Assembly: GCA_027923505.1 (NCBI GenBank)
Contig: BROI01000001.1
Span: 2,412,001 to 2,476,000, forward strand
Length of the DNA stretch: 64,000 bases
Source: Mayamaea pseudoterrestris
Lineage: Eukaryota > Bacillariophyta > Bacillariophyceae > Sellaphorales > Sellaphoraceae
Direction of reading: 5' to 3'
Position numbers and translations under genes: made by a program. This document shows, piece after piece, positions 1 to 11,599 of this stretch. Numbering within the stretch: the first letter of the stretch is position 1; every line of letters begins with the position of its first letter. The notes under the pieces were generated by a model that was not told where the DNA came from, did not search any database, and saw nothing but the letters and a program-made list of their open reading frames with translations.

Positions 1-2
1 AG

Positions 3-1357
3 CCCACGGAGCTTCCCAATTCATTTTCTGAGTCGCTTGCAAGAATCGTCACCGACACGGACAAATCTGCACATCAAAATAAAACTTCGGACGTATCCTT
101 CCTCACACCAATTGAACAATTGAATGACTTTCATGACGACAAGGCAAGCGTTGACAAGGACGATTCGCATTATGAGGTACATAGTGCTCGTCGACACATG
201 GTACAATTTGTGAGACGCAATGGCGAAGCTCGATACGCCATTAAGCGCTTACACAAGGACCTTCCTGAACTAGCAAGGGTAAGGGGAATGATTGATCTAG
301 CGATGGAAGCGACCTTTCTTTCGGGTCTCTGGCATCCGAATATTAGTGAGTGCATTGCGATACAATTGGGATCTGCGAGTTAGTGCGCAAGACCTGGCAT
401 GGATCCACCTCTCTCAACTTGTTCTTCAATTGTCTTGAAAAATCTCCAGTCAAGATGAGAGCCGTGGCCGAAGGAGACTTGCTTCAAAGGCACTTTTTTC
501 TTATTATGGACCGTCTCTACGACACACTTGACGTTCGAATTAAGCAGTGGAAGGTCCGATACTCGCGAAACAAAGGTAATCTTTTTGGATTTGGCGCCAA
601 CAAGGAGCAACTCTACCAACTCACTGTAGAAAGACTCACCGTCGCATACGATTTGGCGGCTGCCTTGACATACATGCATGCCAATCAGCTCGTATATCGA
701 GATTTGAAGCAACAAAACATCGGCTTTGACATTGTAAGTTGACCGACTAAACATTTTTATCCATTTCGTTTCTCTCATAAATAAAGTGAGCCTATTTTGC
801 AGCGCGGAGATGTGAAAATATTTGATTTTGGGCTGTCGAAATCTATCAGTGACGACTTGAAAGCGAAGGACAAGGCAGGGAACCCAAATTACGGCTATAA
901 TTTGACTCCTCGCACTGGCAGTATCCCTTACATGTCCCCCGAAATTGTTGAACGCAAACCGTACGACGAAAAATGCGACGTCTTTTCGTTTGCAATACTA
1001 TTTTGGGAGATGCTTGCGCTCAGGCACGCATTCCGAGGCTACACTCGAGGTGATTTTCTGACGCAAGTAGTCCGGCAACACGAGCGACCTCGTATTGGCC
1101 GACACTGGCCAATTTGCGCGCCCATCGTTCTAAGCGAGGCATGGCACAATGATCCCCGAAAGCGCCCTCCGATGAAGCGAGTTGCGACGCTGATTCGCGG
1201 AGACCTTAATGAGCTGAGCCACGACAATTCCGTGACGGATCGATCCGTGCACATGCGGAACCGTTCAGCGCACAGTGCACACCTTAGATTGCTTCTTGAT
1301 CAGGATAGTTTGGACGAAAATGATGATACAGTAGTAGGAACAATAGGGAAAGCTTGA
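3..1357 (+). CDS. Protein kinase, 5' end outside the window (3 exons visible)
   Basis: Ser/Thr or tyrosine-kinase-like protein kinase. The frame is open from the window edge, so the gene is truncated on the left. Exons are 3-345, 450-733 and 803-1357; introns 346-449 (GTGAGT...CCAG) and 734-802 (GTAAGT...GCAG). Splicing joins HPN-I to IKM, giving the classical HPNIIK. Visible kinase signatures are AIKRL (ATP-site Lys), the helix-C Glu in MEATFL, the catalytic loop YRDLKQQN (Tyr replaces the usual His of HRD), DFGLSK, and GSIPYMSPE at the activation-segment end. The tail after residue SD..GT is short and unstructured. The glycine loop must lie near or before the left edge and is not obvious. 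Substrate is unknown. A decayed copy follows immediately downstream. Confidence 0.85.
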
Positions 1358-1439
1358 CTCTGGCTAAAATTGATACAGTAGAGTATTGTTCCGACAGATC
1401 GTACTTGTAGTTGCCCATTGCTGTATTTCTTTCCAGTAC

Positions 1440-1810
1440 TCGAAAAGTTATATAATCGAATTGACAGCAGATCCCTCCTTAGCCGGGGTTTTTCTCGTCA
1501 TAGATAGACTGTATGACATCCTCCATCAGCCATGGTTTAATGGCGAAAGGGTGAAATGCGATAACAGAGGACATTTAATCGGCATTGGCAAGAAAACTTG
1601 CACTTAAAAGGCACTCTTCGTGATGCGTATGATTGCGAGATACGACCGTGCCGCAGCCTTGCTTTCTCCATCAGCATCAGACTGTGAATAGAGACACTAA
1701 ACCTGAGATCTGACCTCTTATTAGAATTCGGGCTTGTCAAATCGCTCTTTCCCAAGCTGAATGCGGAGGATAATTATGGCAATCGCTTAACCGGACACGC
1801 TGAGTAAACC
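1440..1810 (+). pseudogene. Degenerate fragment of a protein kinase, paralogous to the upstream gene
   Basis: In frame at about 1491-1525 the DNA reads FLVIDRLYDIL, against FLIMDRLYDTL in the intact kinase just upstream, and then GHLIGIGKK against GNLFGFGANK. Further on, in other frames, YDRAAAL matches YDLAAAL (about 1630-1660) and EFGLVKS then NYGNRLT matches DFGLSKS...NYGYNLT (about 1725-1800). Frame changes and stops separate these blocks. It is a collapsed tandem duplicate missing most of the C-lobe. Order and spacing of the blocks follow the intact gene. Confidence 0.7.
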
Positions 1811-2202
1811 ATATATAACGCCGGTAAGTTCGTTGTTATTGGATCAGCCGCTTAAAAACAAAGGATAGGGATCCCGTGACACAATTGTCATCAGAGATGA
1901 GCCGCGTAAACTTCAATTCCTAATTAAAGGTCTCGACACTCACAGTTACGAGATTAGCAAATTATCAGAGGACGATTACTGGATACCAGTTCTAGCGTCA
2001 GTTTTACAATAGCATCGGCCTGAATGACTTGAAATTCCAAAAACGTAGTATATAAAAGCCGAACGGTCCTAGTTTGTAACCGCACCCCGAGCGGATCGTC
2101 GCAAGTCTTTCATCAGATCACGGTCAGTGGCCATTCACTTATTGCATTCTCTTGCCAATACTATTGCCTATCCATCCGAAGATCCAAAACAAAAGTTTTG
2201 CT
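1811..2202. other. Intergenic, nothing recognised
   Basis: Stretch between the kinase remnant and the 3' end of the RPA12-like gene. I see no conserved coding frame or repeat here. Confidence 0.5.
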
Positions 2203-2556
2203 CTAATTGTTAATGCTCCAAGTATACTTGCAGCTCGGGCACTCATAAAAAACAGTCTGTCCTTCATCCACAGAACGGAGCTGCACTGTATAGTAGCCAA
2301 CTTCCTCGTGGCCGCACTTTACACATGGTTCCTCCACAGTAGCTCGGACAGGATCCTTGGAGCGCTGCATGGCGGCTTGTTCCGCTGCAGACCTGGCCCA
2401 AAGCGGAATTGGTCGCTCAGCCGAGTATGTAGTGGAAGATGGAGGGTTGGCCATTCGATCAAGATTCGACGAATAACCACATACTTGGCAGTCAATCGCT
2501 CCTGAACCATCAACTCGCAGAGTGGCGCGGCAGCTCGGACAGAACGGCCAAACCAT
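2203..2556 (-). CDS. RPA12: RNA polymerase I subunit RPA12-like (TFIIS-type zinc ribbon)
   Basis: 117 residues, the usual size for the A12.2/RPA12 (POLR1H) family. The N-terminal zinc ribbon uses CPSC (residues 6-9) and CQVC (about 24-27). The C-terminal ribbon has CVKCGH, the acidic hairpin RSVDEGQTVFY and CPSC. The DE of that hairpin is the TFIIS-like element that stimulates RNA cleavage by Pol I. RPB9 and RPC11 are related, but the wide spacer between ribbons and the RS.DEGQTVFY signature fit RPA12 best. Acts in the nucleolus in rRNA synthesis. Single exon; ATG at 2556. Confidence 0.8.
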   Translation of the reverse strand: MVWPFCPSCRATLRVDGSGAIDCQVCGYSSNLDRMANPPSSTTYSAERPIPLWARSAAEQAAMQRSKDPVRATVEEPCVKCGHEEVGYYTVQLRSVDEGQTVFYECPSCKYTWSINN

Positions 2557-2824
2557 GATTGGTTATGATCAAGTTGTTCTAATGGTTTTTAAAGTTACAG
2601 TGAGTGTCCTGGGCAAGTTGTATCCACCGGCCATGCACGTAAATGCGACGGAATTTGTGAGCGAGTGGTGATGTTTGGGTGGTCGGAAGCGAGCATCACG
2701 CTTTTCATTCCCGCGTAATCGACGTCATGTGTCCGTTACAATCGGATCACGTGTGAGCCAATGCATTCGCTCCGCGTGGGTTTCCAGCTGTTGATGAAGC
2801 TCGTCAACATAAATCAAATTAACC

Positions 2825-3499
2825 ATGGCGAACCGAGCAACCGGAACAGGCAAGCCGCCTCTCTATAAGATTGTTATGTTGGGGGACTCTGGCACAGGCA
2901 AGACCAGTCTTGTCGCGCGATTGACGAATCCAGACCGACCATTGAACCACGATATTTCCGCAACCATGGGCATTGAGTTTGACACGCAAATGCTCGACAC
3001 TCCGCAAGGCAAGGTCAAGGCGCAGATTTGGGACACTGCTGGTCAAGAGCGTTTCGCCCGAGTCCTTCTGCCTACGTACTTTCGTAAAGCAAAAGGCGTA
3101 ATACTTGTGTACGACATTACCAATGCTAAGAGCTTTGAGAGTCTCGGGGAACGCTGGATTGCTCAGCTAAAGGATCATGCCTCATCGGACGACTTGGCAA
3201 AGCTTCTGGTTGGGAATAAGTGTGACCTCGAAGCGTCGCGAGAAGTATCGAAGGACAAGGCTCTCCAATTTTGTCAAGAGTATGGAATGGAGTTGCTGGA
3301 AACCTCGGCCAAGACTGGAGAAAATGTTCTTCTTTCCTTCGAAAAGCTGATTGGAATTGTGCATGAACGAGCTTTGGCTGGCAATAGAAACAATCAAGGT
3401 ATTAGAGGTATAAATGGAATCGCCACTCAACCGGTTGTCAAATTGGATCAAGGCGCAGACAATGTTAATGGAGGCGAGGCAAACGCCTGTGGTTGTTAA
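2825..3499 (+). CDS. Rab-family small GTPase
   Basis: 224 residues, single exon, start in the context ACCATGGCG. All G boxes are present: GDSGTGKT (P-loop), TMGIEF (switch I; most Rabs have TIG), WDTAGQERF (switch II with the catalytic Gln), GNKCDL and ETSAKTG. The protein ends CGC, a CxC geranylgeranylation signal typical of Rabs. It should act as a membrane-traffic switch. The effector region DISATMGIEFDTQ is divergent, so I do not assign a subfamily. The variable tail is Asn/Gly rich. Confidence 0.9.
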   Translation: MANRATGTGKPPLYKIVMLGDSGTGKTSLVARLTNPDRPLNHDISATMGIEFDTQMLDTPQGKVKAQIWDTAGQERFARVLLPTYFRKAKGVILVYDITNAKSFESLGERWIAQLKDHASSDDLAKLLVGNKCDLEASREVSKDKALQFCQEYGMELLETSAKTGENVLLSFEKLIGIVHERALAGNRNNQGIRGINGIATQPVVKLDQGADNVNGGEANACGC

Positions 3500-3619
3500 A
3501 ACGACGAAAACACTCGAGACTGTGGTCGTTGGACGCGAAGTAGACAGATTGTAGTGATTCTGTTTATTTCTATATATATATTGGCAGTGATTAGCGTAGT
3601 GTAAAAGAAGGCGTGGCAA

Positions 3620-4962
3620 TCAGATGCGATCACGAGCCCGACCGAGTCGATGAAAATCCACCTTTTGTACCTTCCATGCAAAGGTACGCTGATGCTTGGT
3701 CGTTTTGCTGCTTGACGGACGTTTAGATGATGGACACACGATGTCTTCATGGTGTTCTTTGGTTGATCCATTCAACGTTTCAGGTCCATTTTCAAGCAAG
3801 GCAACTTCCAGAATGCAGAATTCGCCGCGCTCGCGCAAGGAGCCTGGCCGCAGAACTTGGTTATCACCCTTTCTGATGAGCTCTGGCGCATGTTCAGCGG
3901 CTGATCCGGAAGCAATCTCCAGGCATAATGGATTTGGCGCCAGATCGGCGCAGTCAAGAAACGAGGCGTGCATTTGCGTCGTCAAAGGTTGACTGACATG
4001 GTGGCTATCTTTGTCGTCTTGCGAGCGTCCATTCGTTCCAACAAAGCTTTCAAACGAGCAGTCAACGTAGTGAGTAACAAGAATAGTTTGTGAAGCAGGA
4101 TGCGTAAAGGGAATCGGATGGTTCGGAGGAGGCGCCAGTTGAATGAGATCCTCCACCGAGCGGCTGTAGCCAATCGCGCACATGCTGTGTAAAAATCAGA
4201 CGATGAAGCCGATTGGATGAGCGTATACTACCGAAGACAAAATCTTTGAGTTCCAACTTACTTGCGGTGTATCTGCAGCCATTTATCTGACCATGTTTGA
4301 CGAACAGCGTCTTCGCCTTCATTTCCCTCGCTTGCGTCGTCATGGTCGCTGTCAAACGTAGTCTTAGTAGGTTGGAATGATGAGGCGTTTTTCACGGCAG
4401 TTTCTGCAGAATCCAAGTACAGCAATGCTGCGCAACCAATGCCTGGTGCTAATGGGAGCCATTGCTGATGAATGTTGCGGCTGTTCGGAGTCAACCAGCG
4501 CGATCGATCAGCAAACAAGGTTGTCACGGGATCCTGCGAGCCCGGGCAGTAAACGACTCGACAAACAATGCTTTCGAGCTGAGATAATGCAGCAGTCATG
4601 ATTCCTTCGAGCGCAGCCGTATCTTCTCTGGATCGAAAGAAAGGAGTCGTTGCGCGAACGCCTGGTACCTCTTGTTGTCGACAAAGTTGAAGGCATGCTT
4701 GCTTGCCTCTTAAATATGGCATCAAATCCTCGTTTCTTGCAAAAGAGCCGCAGGCAATGCAAAGATCAACCATTGACGCATCGATCGAGAAATTGTTCTG
4801 CTGAAGAGAGTACTCGGCTAGTGCCGAAGCGGATGGCAGGTCGAGATCAGCTACGACAAGGATTCGCAGTACATGCGACGAGTGATCCCCTTCTTGAGGC
4901 ATTTGTGGTAAATGCAGCGCATCCAAAGCATCTTGGATAGCTTGATCACTACTCCGACCCAT
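3620..4962 (-). CDS. Putative metallophosphoesterase-like protein (2 exons)
   Basis: Exons 4962-4262 and 4184-3620 with a 77-nt intron 4185-4261 (GTAAGT...ACAG). Joined they give 421 residues. The splice turns a Lys codon into Asn and reads on as MCAIGYSRSVEDL. Early RILVVADLDLPS and a mid-protein CPGSQDP resemble the D...GNHDP order of calcineurin-like phosphoesterases, and TPNSRNIHQQWLPLAPG looks like the loop after it. The metal-binding His motifs (GH, GHxH) are not clear, so activity is uncertain. Ends convergently with the Rab gene. Alternative: an uncharacterised diatom protein with chance resemblance. Confidence 0.45.
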
Positions 4963-5215
4963 GAGTGACTGCAGTATCTTCTAGTAAGCAGCCTGTTGGA
5001 GAGAATGATAGCAGTGCAACGCCCGCTGCATTCGAAAGGCAATGGAAAATGTGTGCAGCGTAAATGAAAAATTGTCCTTCCGTTACTCCACTAAAAAGCA
5101 GGGTAGCGTATGGTACGACGTACGCGATAGTCATCGGCATTATCGTACCCCTTACTGTTTTTGATAACGTAAACTATACAAATACAAACACAACGACAAT
5201 CAAATTAAGCTGCAA

Positions 5216-8200
5216 CTACCATATAGAGCCATCCGGGCGTTGAAATGAGCTACTGCTTTCTGAATTCCGCCATCCAGGTGGACGCTCGTCTGCCGTGGCA
5301 AATGGATTCTGCGGCACCAAAGACTCCATATTTATATTTCCTCCAATCAGACCAGTTCTGCCTCGCATGTTATTGCTACTTTGTATCACATTGCCAAGAA
5401 GAGAAGAACCATTTGCACTGCTACCGTGTTGGTAAAAACTAGCGTCCCCCAACATGGGACCGCCAGCACCAGTCGAGATAGAATCGATGAACGACGACTC
5501 TGTATGGCTTCTCGGGTGAGAATTTAGAGCAAAGCCAATCGGCGATGAAACTGCTCTGTTCGGAAACATCAAAGCAGTTTGCGGAGATGGCCCGCGCATG
5601 CCTCCAAACCCTTGATGAGGCAACGCCGACGCGTAGTCATCATCTGGTACGACAAGACGTGGGGCAGCTTGCATGCGCAAAGAACTTTGATCTGCAACAC
5701 CGTGGCTGCTGTTGAAACCATAACTGTTCTGGTCTGTAACGGTATTGCGGCCGTTGATTGTCAAATGTGTCTGGCGATAATCATCGGGGCCAGATGCAAC
5801 ACCAAGCGACGAGTTACTCAGCATAGATTGCGACTCAAGCAGCCCGGAAGAGCGAGCAGTCGCTGGATTTGACGGAATGAGGTCGCGGCCCATATTATCC
5901 CTTACATTTGGCTGTGAGACTGGCTGGGCCGAATGGGCGAACATGCTATTATCGAAGCCAGGAGGAAGGATCTGCTGGGAACCAGCTAAAGACTGCCCAT
6001 AGTTTTGTACCGGCAAAGGCGGTGGTCTAGTTTGTTGCCAGCTACCGAGCGTCGAAACGGTTTGGTCATCGTTTGCCTCAACATTGATCTCAACAATAGA
6101 ACCAATTGTTGATGCATCATTCGCGACTGACTGCCTCAAAGACAGACCGTGCGATTCTTCGGTGACATTAGGTGTCGCCAGCTGGGGCAGACCCAGACCA
6201 AAGTCAAGACCAGTAATCAAGGCTGGAGCCTCCTCTAAAGTTGTGTCAACTATTTGCGTCTGCACGCCTTGCAACTGCCTAGCCTGTCTGTTCCATTCTC
6301 GGTTACGTCGACGCTGTTCCTCACGCTTCGCAGCTAAGCGTTCGGCCACCAAACGGTCCTCTTCAGCTTTCTTTGCCACTTCGACTCGTTTCGCTTCCGT
6401 ATCTTTCTTGTTATGCGTTTTCCGACTCTTGTTGTTCCTAGACGCAGGCTTTTGGTCATCCGTTTGCGCATTCATTTTGGCTCCCATCGCCTCGGAATGG
6501 CCCGTGCCGCTATCTTGGCCAAATATCCATGCTACGACTTCGTCCGGCGTAGCACTATTCACTCCACCACATTCTCGAATACCTCGCATTACCTGCTCCC
6601 GCTCAAAGCCCATCTGCACAAGTGCAATAACTAAGGGAACATCCGGAGACACTGACTTAAACTGCGGTTTGGCTGCAATGACTGGTTCAGTCGCGATGGA
6701 GTGGTCGTACTCGTTTTTACCAGTATCTGGCGTCGTTGTGGAATCATCATTTTCAGCCTCAGCTTGTGAATCGCTATCTTCGCCGTCAATTAGATCGTCA
6801 ACTTTCTGGCCGCCCTCGCTTTTGGAGTAGAAAACCTCACGAGCCTGTGCGGTCGCTTCCCGCGCAAGCTCCTCCTCATGCTTAATTTCATCAGGTGCCA
6901 GCGGAATGTAGTCGTTAATCTCAATTTTTTTGAGGCGCTCAATCAAACGTTGAACTGACACCAGATATCCACGAGCGCTTGGCGTCTTAAAAATATCTTT
7001 CGAGAGTTCCGGTACTGCCATTCCATGCGATTCAATCAATTTTTCATTATTCTGCACTAAGCATTCCAAAAGTTGTCGTGGCGTAAAACCCTTGCCAGTG
7101 CGTGCATGCCATGTGTGGGAATCGTTTGTGAGATTATTAAATGTTTTTGAGGCTTTGCCGCAACTGAGCAATGCTTCAACCATCTCGAATGATCCAGAAA
7201 TGGCTGCGTAATGAGATGGAGCAAAGCCGGAGTCGAAACAGGTCTGTTCAATGACTTTATTCATGATAGATGAAGGCATTTTTGATGCCAGCATGAGAAT
7301 CATACGCGAGTCGGCGTGAAAACAAGCAGTATGGAAAATGCTGCGCCCATTCCTCAGTTTTACCAACACAACATCAGGCGCCAGGTCAATAAGGAATGCC
7401 ACCAGCCTCTCCCTGACGTCTCGGCCTTTATCCTTAGACGCTCGATTCTTAGAGACACAAAGCGGAAGCAAAGACTCCACATGCAATAGAACTGTGTCCA
7501 GTGGGTCATCCTTACGCAAGGGCGATGCTTCTAAAACTTCTTCCAACTGAGACAATGACTGCATAGACGACGCTACTCGAGATTTCCAATTTGTTATAAT
7601 CTTTTCTCGTTTCTTCAACAACTCCTCTTTCGCCTTGACTTGGGCATCTTTTCGCGCCCTTTCCTTCTTCCAATTTTTCTTGGTATCCTTAGCCTTGACA
7701 TTTTTGCGAGCACGTTCCTCTTGCTCGAGAGCGTCTTCAATGGCGATTCGCTCCAGAGAATCCCATTCCAAAGGCACTATTCCCTCCAAGCCTGCAACGG
7801 GTTCTGGTTCGACATTGGGAATGATAATAACAGGAAGCGGCTTGACTGTTCTAGGTTCGTTCATGAGGTGAGGGTGCTTGAGTCGATATGCCTGTGCGTC
7901 AAAGTCCATCAATTCCGGGACAGAGTCTACGCTATCGTCGTCATTGTCATGTGGCCACATCTCAGGCCATCCTCCTGGCGGCGGAGGAAGATCATCGGGG
8001 AATTTAAAGAGACTCTTTGAAGCACTGCGTGGTTTGTTGAGCTTGTCAGTATTCATCTGGAGCCTTAAAAACAGTATTTGCATGTGAGTGATAAGGGGCT
8101 CCATGACACTAAAGTTATGTCCATTGATGCTTCACGTACCCCATTATTTCCACAAACATACTCATAAGCGCCTTCATCTCCTTCTCACTGCATGGGATGC

Positions 8201-8618
8201 TAGGATCCTTACGTCTCGAACTCGGCGGCATGAAACTTGGTCCAGGAAGTTTGCTGTTGGTCGCTGGTCCGACAGAAGCTGTTGCGGTGCCACCTTTACC
8301 AAATGTCTAGACAAGTTCGATGCAAAACCATTGTGAGAAGAGAATGATTCATCCTGCTGGCACTCGCGCCTTTGGCTCCCACAACAAACACGTCAAGGCT
8401 CGTCAACCCAAACAAAACGAACTCAATCGATCCCTACTCACCAACTTCATTTCACGAGCGCCACCAAAGGCTCCCTTGCTAGCAATGGTCTTCAGATAAT
8501 CCGCGGCCTGGTCTGGGGTCATGGTTTTTGCAGCCTGCCCCCCAATTTTGACCTGGATTGTTCGCTGCTTCTTTGATGACTCTTTACCGTTGGCGGCTTT
8601 ACCATCATCCTTGTTCAT
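5216..8618 (-). CDS. UBA-domain and ankyrin-repeat protein (3 exons)
   Basis: I propose one gene with exons 8618-8442, 8306-8140 and 8063-5216, introns 8307-8441 (GTGAGT...CTAG) and 8064-8139 (GTACGT...TAAG). Phases agree at both junctions and the product is 1063 residues. Exon 1 encodes MNKDDGKAANGKESSKK and a basic segment. The large exon has an acidic region, a Lys/Glu coiled coil, two ankyrin-like units (GRSIFHTACFHADSR and FAPSHYAAISGSFEMVEALL), a UBA-like domain (VIALVQMGFEREQVMRGI), a second charged coiled coil and a long Ser/Pro/Gly/Asn-rich tail. UBA domains bind ubiquitin; a ubiquitin-linked adaptor is inference. A shorter model would start inside the large exon at 8104 or 8056. Confidence 0.6.
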
Positions 8619-8855
8619 CTTTCTAGTCAATGAACCTCTCTCTCTTCTCCAACTTGCTTTGTTATGCTGCTACATTAATGGGGGAGACGAATTGAGTTGA
8701 ATGCTGTGGCTGGCTGATCGCCGCGCGTTTCTCTTGTTGGCACGACTCGTACCGGTACTTGCGTCATGTGAGTACCGGTATGATGTGTGTAACAACGGGT
8801 AGTTTAGGTGTACGAGTAAAATGAACGCGTACCATGTTAAAGTTTTGCTAATCAT

Positions 8856-11105
8856 TTACCAAGCTCCTTGATAATCAACATCACTGTCCAGACTACGCTC
8901 GTCGTCACTAGCAAACGCGTTTTCCAGAACCCGTTGTTTGCGTTCCATCTCCTTACGAGCCCGTTCTTCGACAAGATCTTGCTGCCGTTCCAACTCACTC
9001 GAAATGCCAGACTTCGACTTGGCATCCATTTGAGGTAATTCCAGTGGCAGACTTCGTTGCTGAAGCTGCAACTTGGGGCGCTCGCTGACAAGGCCGTCCA
9101 CGCGTGAATTGATAGCATCTGGTACATCATTCATCATTGTTCGAGTGGCGCCGCCACTCATGGGGATGCCGGTCGACGCTATTTTTCCAGTGTTATTATT
9201 TGTATCAAAGGGCAATGTACGAGGCTTTAGTACCAACGGAGCCCGCAACTCGGGACCAGTCGGAAGTGGCCGCATGATGAGCAATGGTCCCTTCCAGTTT
9301 CGTACAGCTTCCGACAGTAGCGGCATTGGCACCCGCGCGTCCAGTTGCTTGCGACAATGAATGTAGCGCTTACCCTCTGGATCGTAACTCTGCGTCTCTA
9401 AGTTCCAAAAGTCGCTGTATTCGTGAACAAACACTCGAGTGGGTCGATCCATTGGCGTCAACGACAATGAGCTTGCTGCCTTGTCCGTCACAAGCTGGGT
9501 CCACTTCTTCTCCAATTTCAAAAGTAAGGCAGGGCGTTCTTTAGCTTGGAAAATCAGCGAGTCGGGGTACACAGTAGTTCGGAGCTCGTCTACAAATGCA
9601 GCCCTGTCACTCTCGACCTCTGCACGAGTGGACTTAATACCAAGCGCGTCTGCCAATGCCATGTTTCGTTCCAAAAGGGCATCGCTTATCACAGGTTCGG
9701 TTACCGTGGTAATCGTTGAAACCGGTGGTACAGAGGATGGCTCTGGTGGCAGCATTCCAAATGGAAGGTTCGCTGCCGCAGCTCGACGAAGTGCATCTTC
9801 GCGAGCCTCTCGCTGCCTCTGAAGTTCCTCTGGGTTAGTCTTTTTGACCGCCTTGGCAATGAGAGATAGCGTAGCAACGGTTTTTTTCTGTGGTACAGGA
9901 TCTGGCAACATAGCATCCGCCTGCCTCAATAGTTCCATTGTTTCGGAAAGCGCTGGAAAATCAACAGGTTGTGGCGTTACAGATCGAAAGGAACGTGCAA
10001 TGTGACTCGCCGACCAAAGCGAATTCGCATTTGACATTCCTCCGCGAGGAGCGTCATGAACAAAAGTTTGCGTGCTGCCTCTCAATTCTGGGTTTAACGC
10101 ATCGTCAATCACATAAAATCCGCCTTCGCCATAGATTCCCACGTCATCGTTGTTGTGACGGCCTCGTGGCGGACGGTGTTGGGCCGGTTCAGCGTCTTCC
10201 CGCGCATATGCCTGATACTGCGCACGAAGTCGACTCGTAGGGGGCGCGCTGGAAGCAGGTTGCTGCGGTGCGCTTGGATGCGTACCAAAGAGTGCGTTCA
10301 ACAATTGTGTAGCCTCCTGCTGAAGAATGGCGGCCCGACCTGCTTGCGTATTTCCTGCAGCGCCAGCGGTGGAGATGGTGATGCCTCTTTTATCGTATGC
10401 TTCAGTCACACTTAAACTCGAAAAGCCGTGCTTCTTTAGATAATGATCAAGACCTTGAATCTCCCGCCGCGTCAAGTCGCGTCGGTTGAGTGGGTCAATA
10501 AACTGCAGCTGAGAAACCATGTAGTAGGCAAGCGCTCTACCATCATATAAATGGTAATGACGCTTCTCGGGCTGAACAAGAGGAACTCGCCCTTCAATTT
10601 CATTAGTGCCAGTTTCTTTGGCAGTGAATCCAAGTGTCGTGTTGCCCCACTGCTCCTGGAGTACTCGCATTCGTCGCTCTTCTTCCGTTTCTTTAACGTC
10701 AATCTCGACTGCCAATTGCGATTCGACTTCTGTCGCCTTTGGAATTGGCCACTCTCGGACGGGATCATAGGGTTCCGATGCGACAAGAGCAAAAGGTGGG
10801 TAAGGCAACGAAACAAGACTCTCCAGCGTAATAGGATCGACCGTGTCGGCAGGTATATGCTTGCGCCATGGATACCGTCGCCGGGGACCTTTTTTGCGAG
10901 GTCTGGGTTTGGCATTCGCTTTTGGTGCATGCTCAGGGAGAGTCTGCGGTTGCTTTTCCTCTTGCTGTGGCTGTTCGTCAAGTTTTACTTTCTGTTGCCG
11001 CTTCTTCCGCGGTCCTCGATTGCGCTTGACATTACGGCCATTCGCTCCGTTTCTCGGGCCAGTTTCTGCCAGTTGGGTGGCACCACTATTTTCTGTTGCG
11101 TCCAT
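8856..11105 (-). CDS. U-box-like and R3H domain protein
   Basis: 749 residues from ATG 11105 (an in-frame ATG at 11195 adds 30 residues). The N-terminus is very basic (RNRGPRKKRQQK, RPRKKGPRRR). Then comes a U-box-like module: DPITLESLVSLPYPPF, and later YDGRALAYYMVSQLQFIDPL followed by RRDLTRREI, matching the DPIT...Y.R.AI...DP..R..L pattern of U-boxes. Near the C-terminus is an R3H-type segment (LEKKWTQLV...LSLTPMDRPTRVFVHEYSDFW...SYDPEGKRY) of the NFX1/FAP1 kind; the order Arg-x3-His is kept. R3H domains bind single-stranded nucleic acid and U-boxes are E3 ubiquitin ligases. A nucleic-acid-linked ligase is inference. No NFX1 zinc fingers are present. Confidence 0.6.
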   Translation of the reverse strand: MDATENSGATQLAETGPRNGANGRNVKRNRGPRKKRQQKVKLDEQPQQEEKQPQTLPEHAPKANAKPRPRKKGPRRRYPWRKHIPADTVDPITLESLVSLPYPPFALVASEPYDPVREWPIPKATEVESQLAVEIDVKETEEERRMRVLQEQWGNTTLGFTAKETGTNEIEGRVPLVQPEKRHYHLYDGRALAYYMVSQLQFIDPLNRRDLTRREIQGLDHYLKKHGFSSLSVTEAYDKRGITISTAGAAGNTQAGRAAILQQEATQLLNALFGTHPSAPQQPASSAPPTSRLRAQYQAYAREDAEPAQHRPPRGRHNNDDVGIYGEGGFYVIDDALNPELRGSTQTFVHDAPRGGMSNANSLWSASHIARSFRSVTPQPVDFPALSETMELLRQADAMLPDPVPQKKTVATLSLIAKAVKKTNPEELQRQREAREDALRRAAAANLPFGMLPPEPSSVPPVSTITTVTEPVISDALLERNMALADALGIKSTRAEVESDRAAFVDELRTTVYPDSLIFQAKERPALLLKLEKKWTQLVTDKAASSLSLTPMDRPTRVFVHEYSDFWNLETQSYDPEGKRYIHCRKQLDARVPMPLLSEAVRNWKGPLLIMRPLPTGPELRAPLVLKPRTLPFDTNNNTGKIASTGIPMSGGATRTMMNDVPDAINSRVDGLVSERPKLQLQQRSLPLELPQMDAKSKSGISSELERQQDLVEERARKEMERKQRVLENAFASDDERSLDSDVDYQGAW

Positions 11106-11599
11106 GGTTGTTTTAATAAAGGAAAGACTGCGTAGTAGTGTGATAATGGTTTGATTGGTACTTGTAGGTGTACGACGAACAATGGCGGAGCACATTCGTC
11201 GGCGTTGTTGCAGACGTGCCTCCAGCTTTTTGTCGCACCGTCACAGCGATGTCCATGACCAGACGACCGTGCTTAACTACGAGTTAGCTACCAAGTACTC
11301 CCTACCTATACTCGTCTCCGAGTGCATTGGTCAGTTATCGCCTACCGGGGAATATAACATTGTGTCGCGAGTTTCAGGTCGAAAGAAGATTTGTAGTGAA
11401 CTGTCACAGTCTTGGCGGCGTCAACCTAAACAGCACTGCCTCACTTTTCATGGATTCTGTTGAAGCCACACACACGCCACACACCAATCATACGGAAACT
11501 ATAGTAAGCTTTGTCTTGTGATAAATCTACTTAATAATGAAAGTTTATTTACATAGCCTTCGTTCGACATACCAACTGTTACGTAGCAGGTACGTCTTC
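11106..11599. other. Intergenic, nothing recognised
   Basis: Upstream side of the U-box/R3H gene and downstream side of the histidine kinase gene. No conserved coding or repeat signal seen. Confidence 0.5.

Noticed and set aside
10551-11135. 194-codon open frame opposite the U-box/R3H gene
   Set aside because: It is the antisense of a real coding frame; hydrophobic composition mirrors the basic N-terminus.
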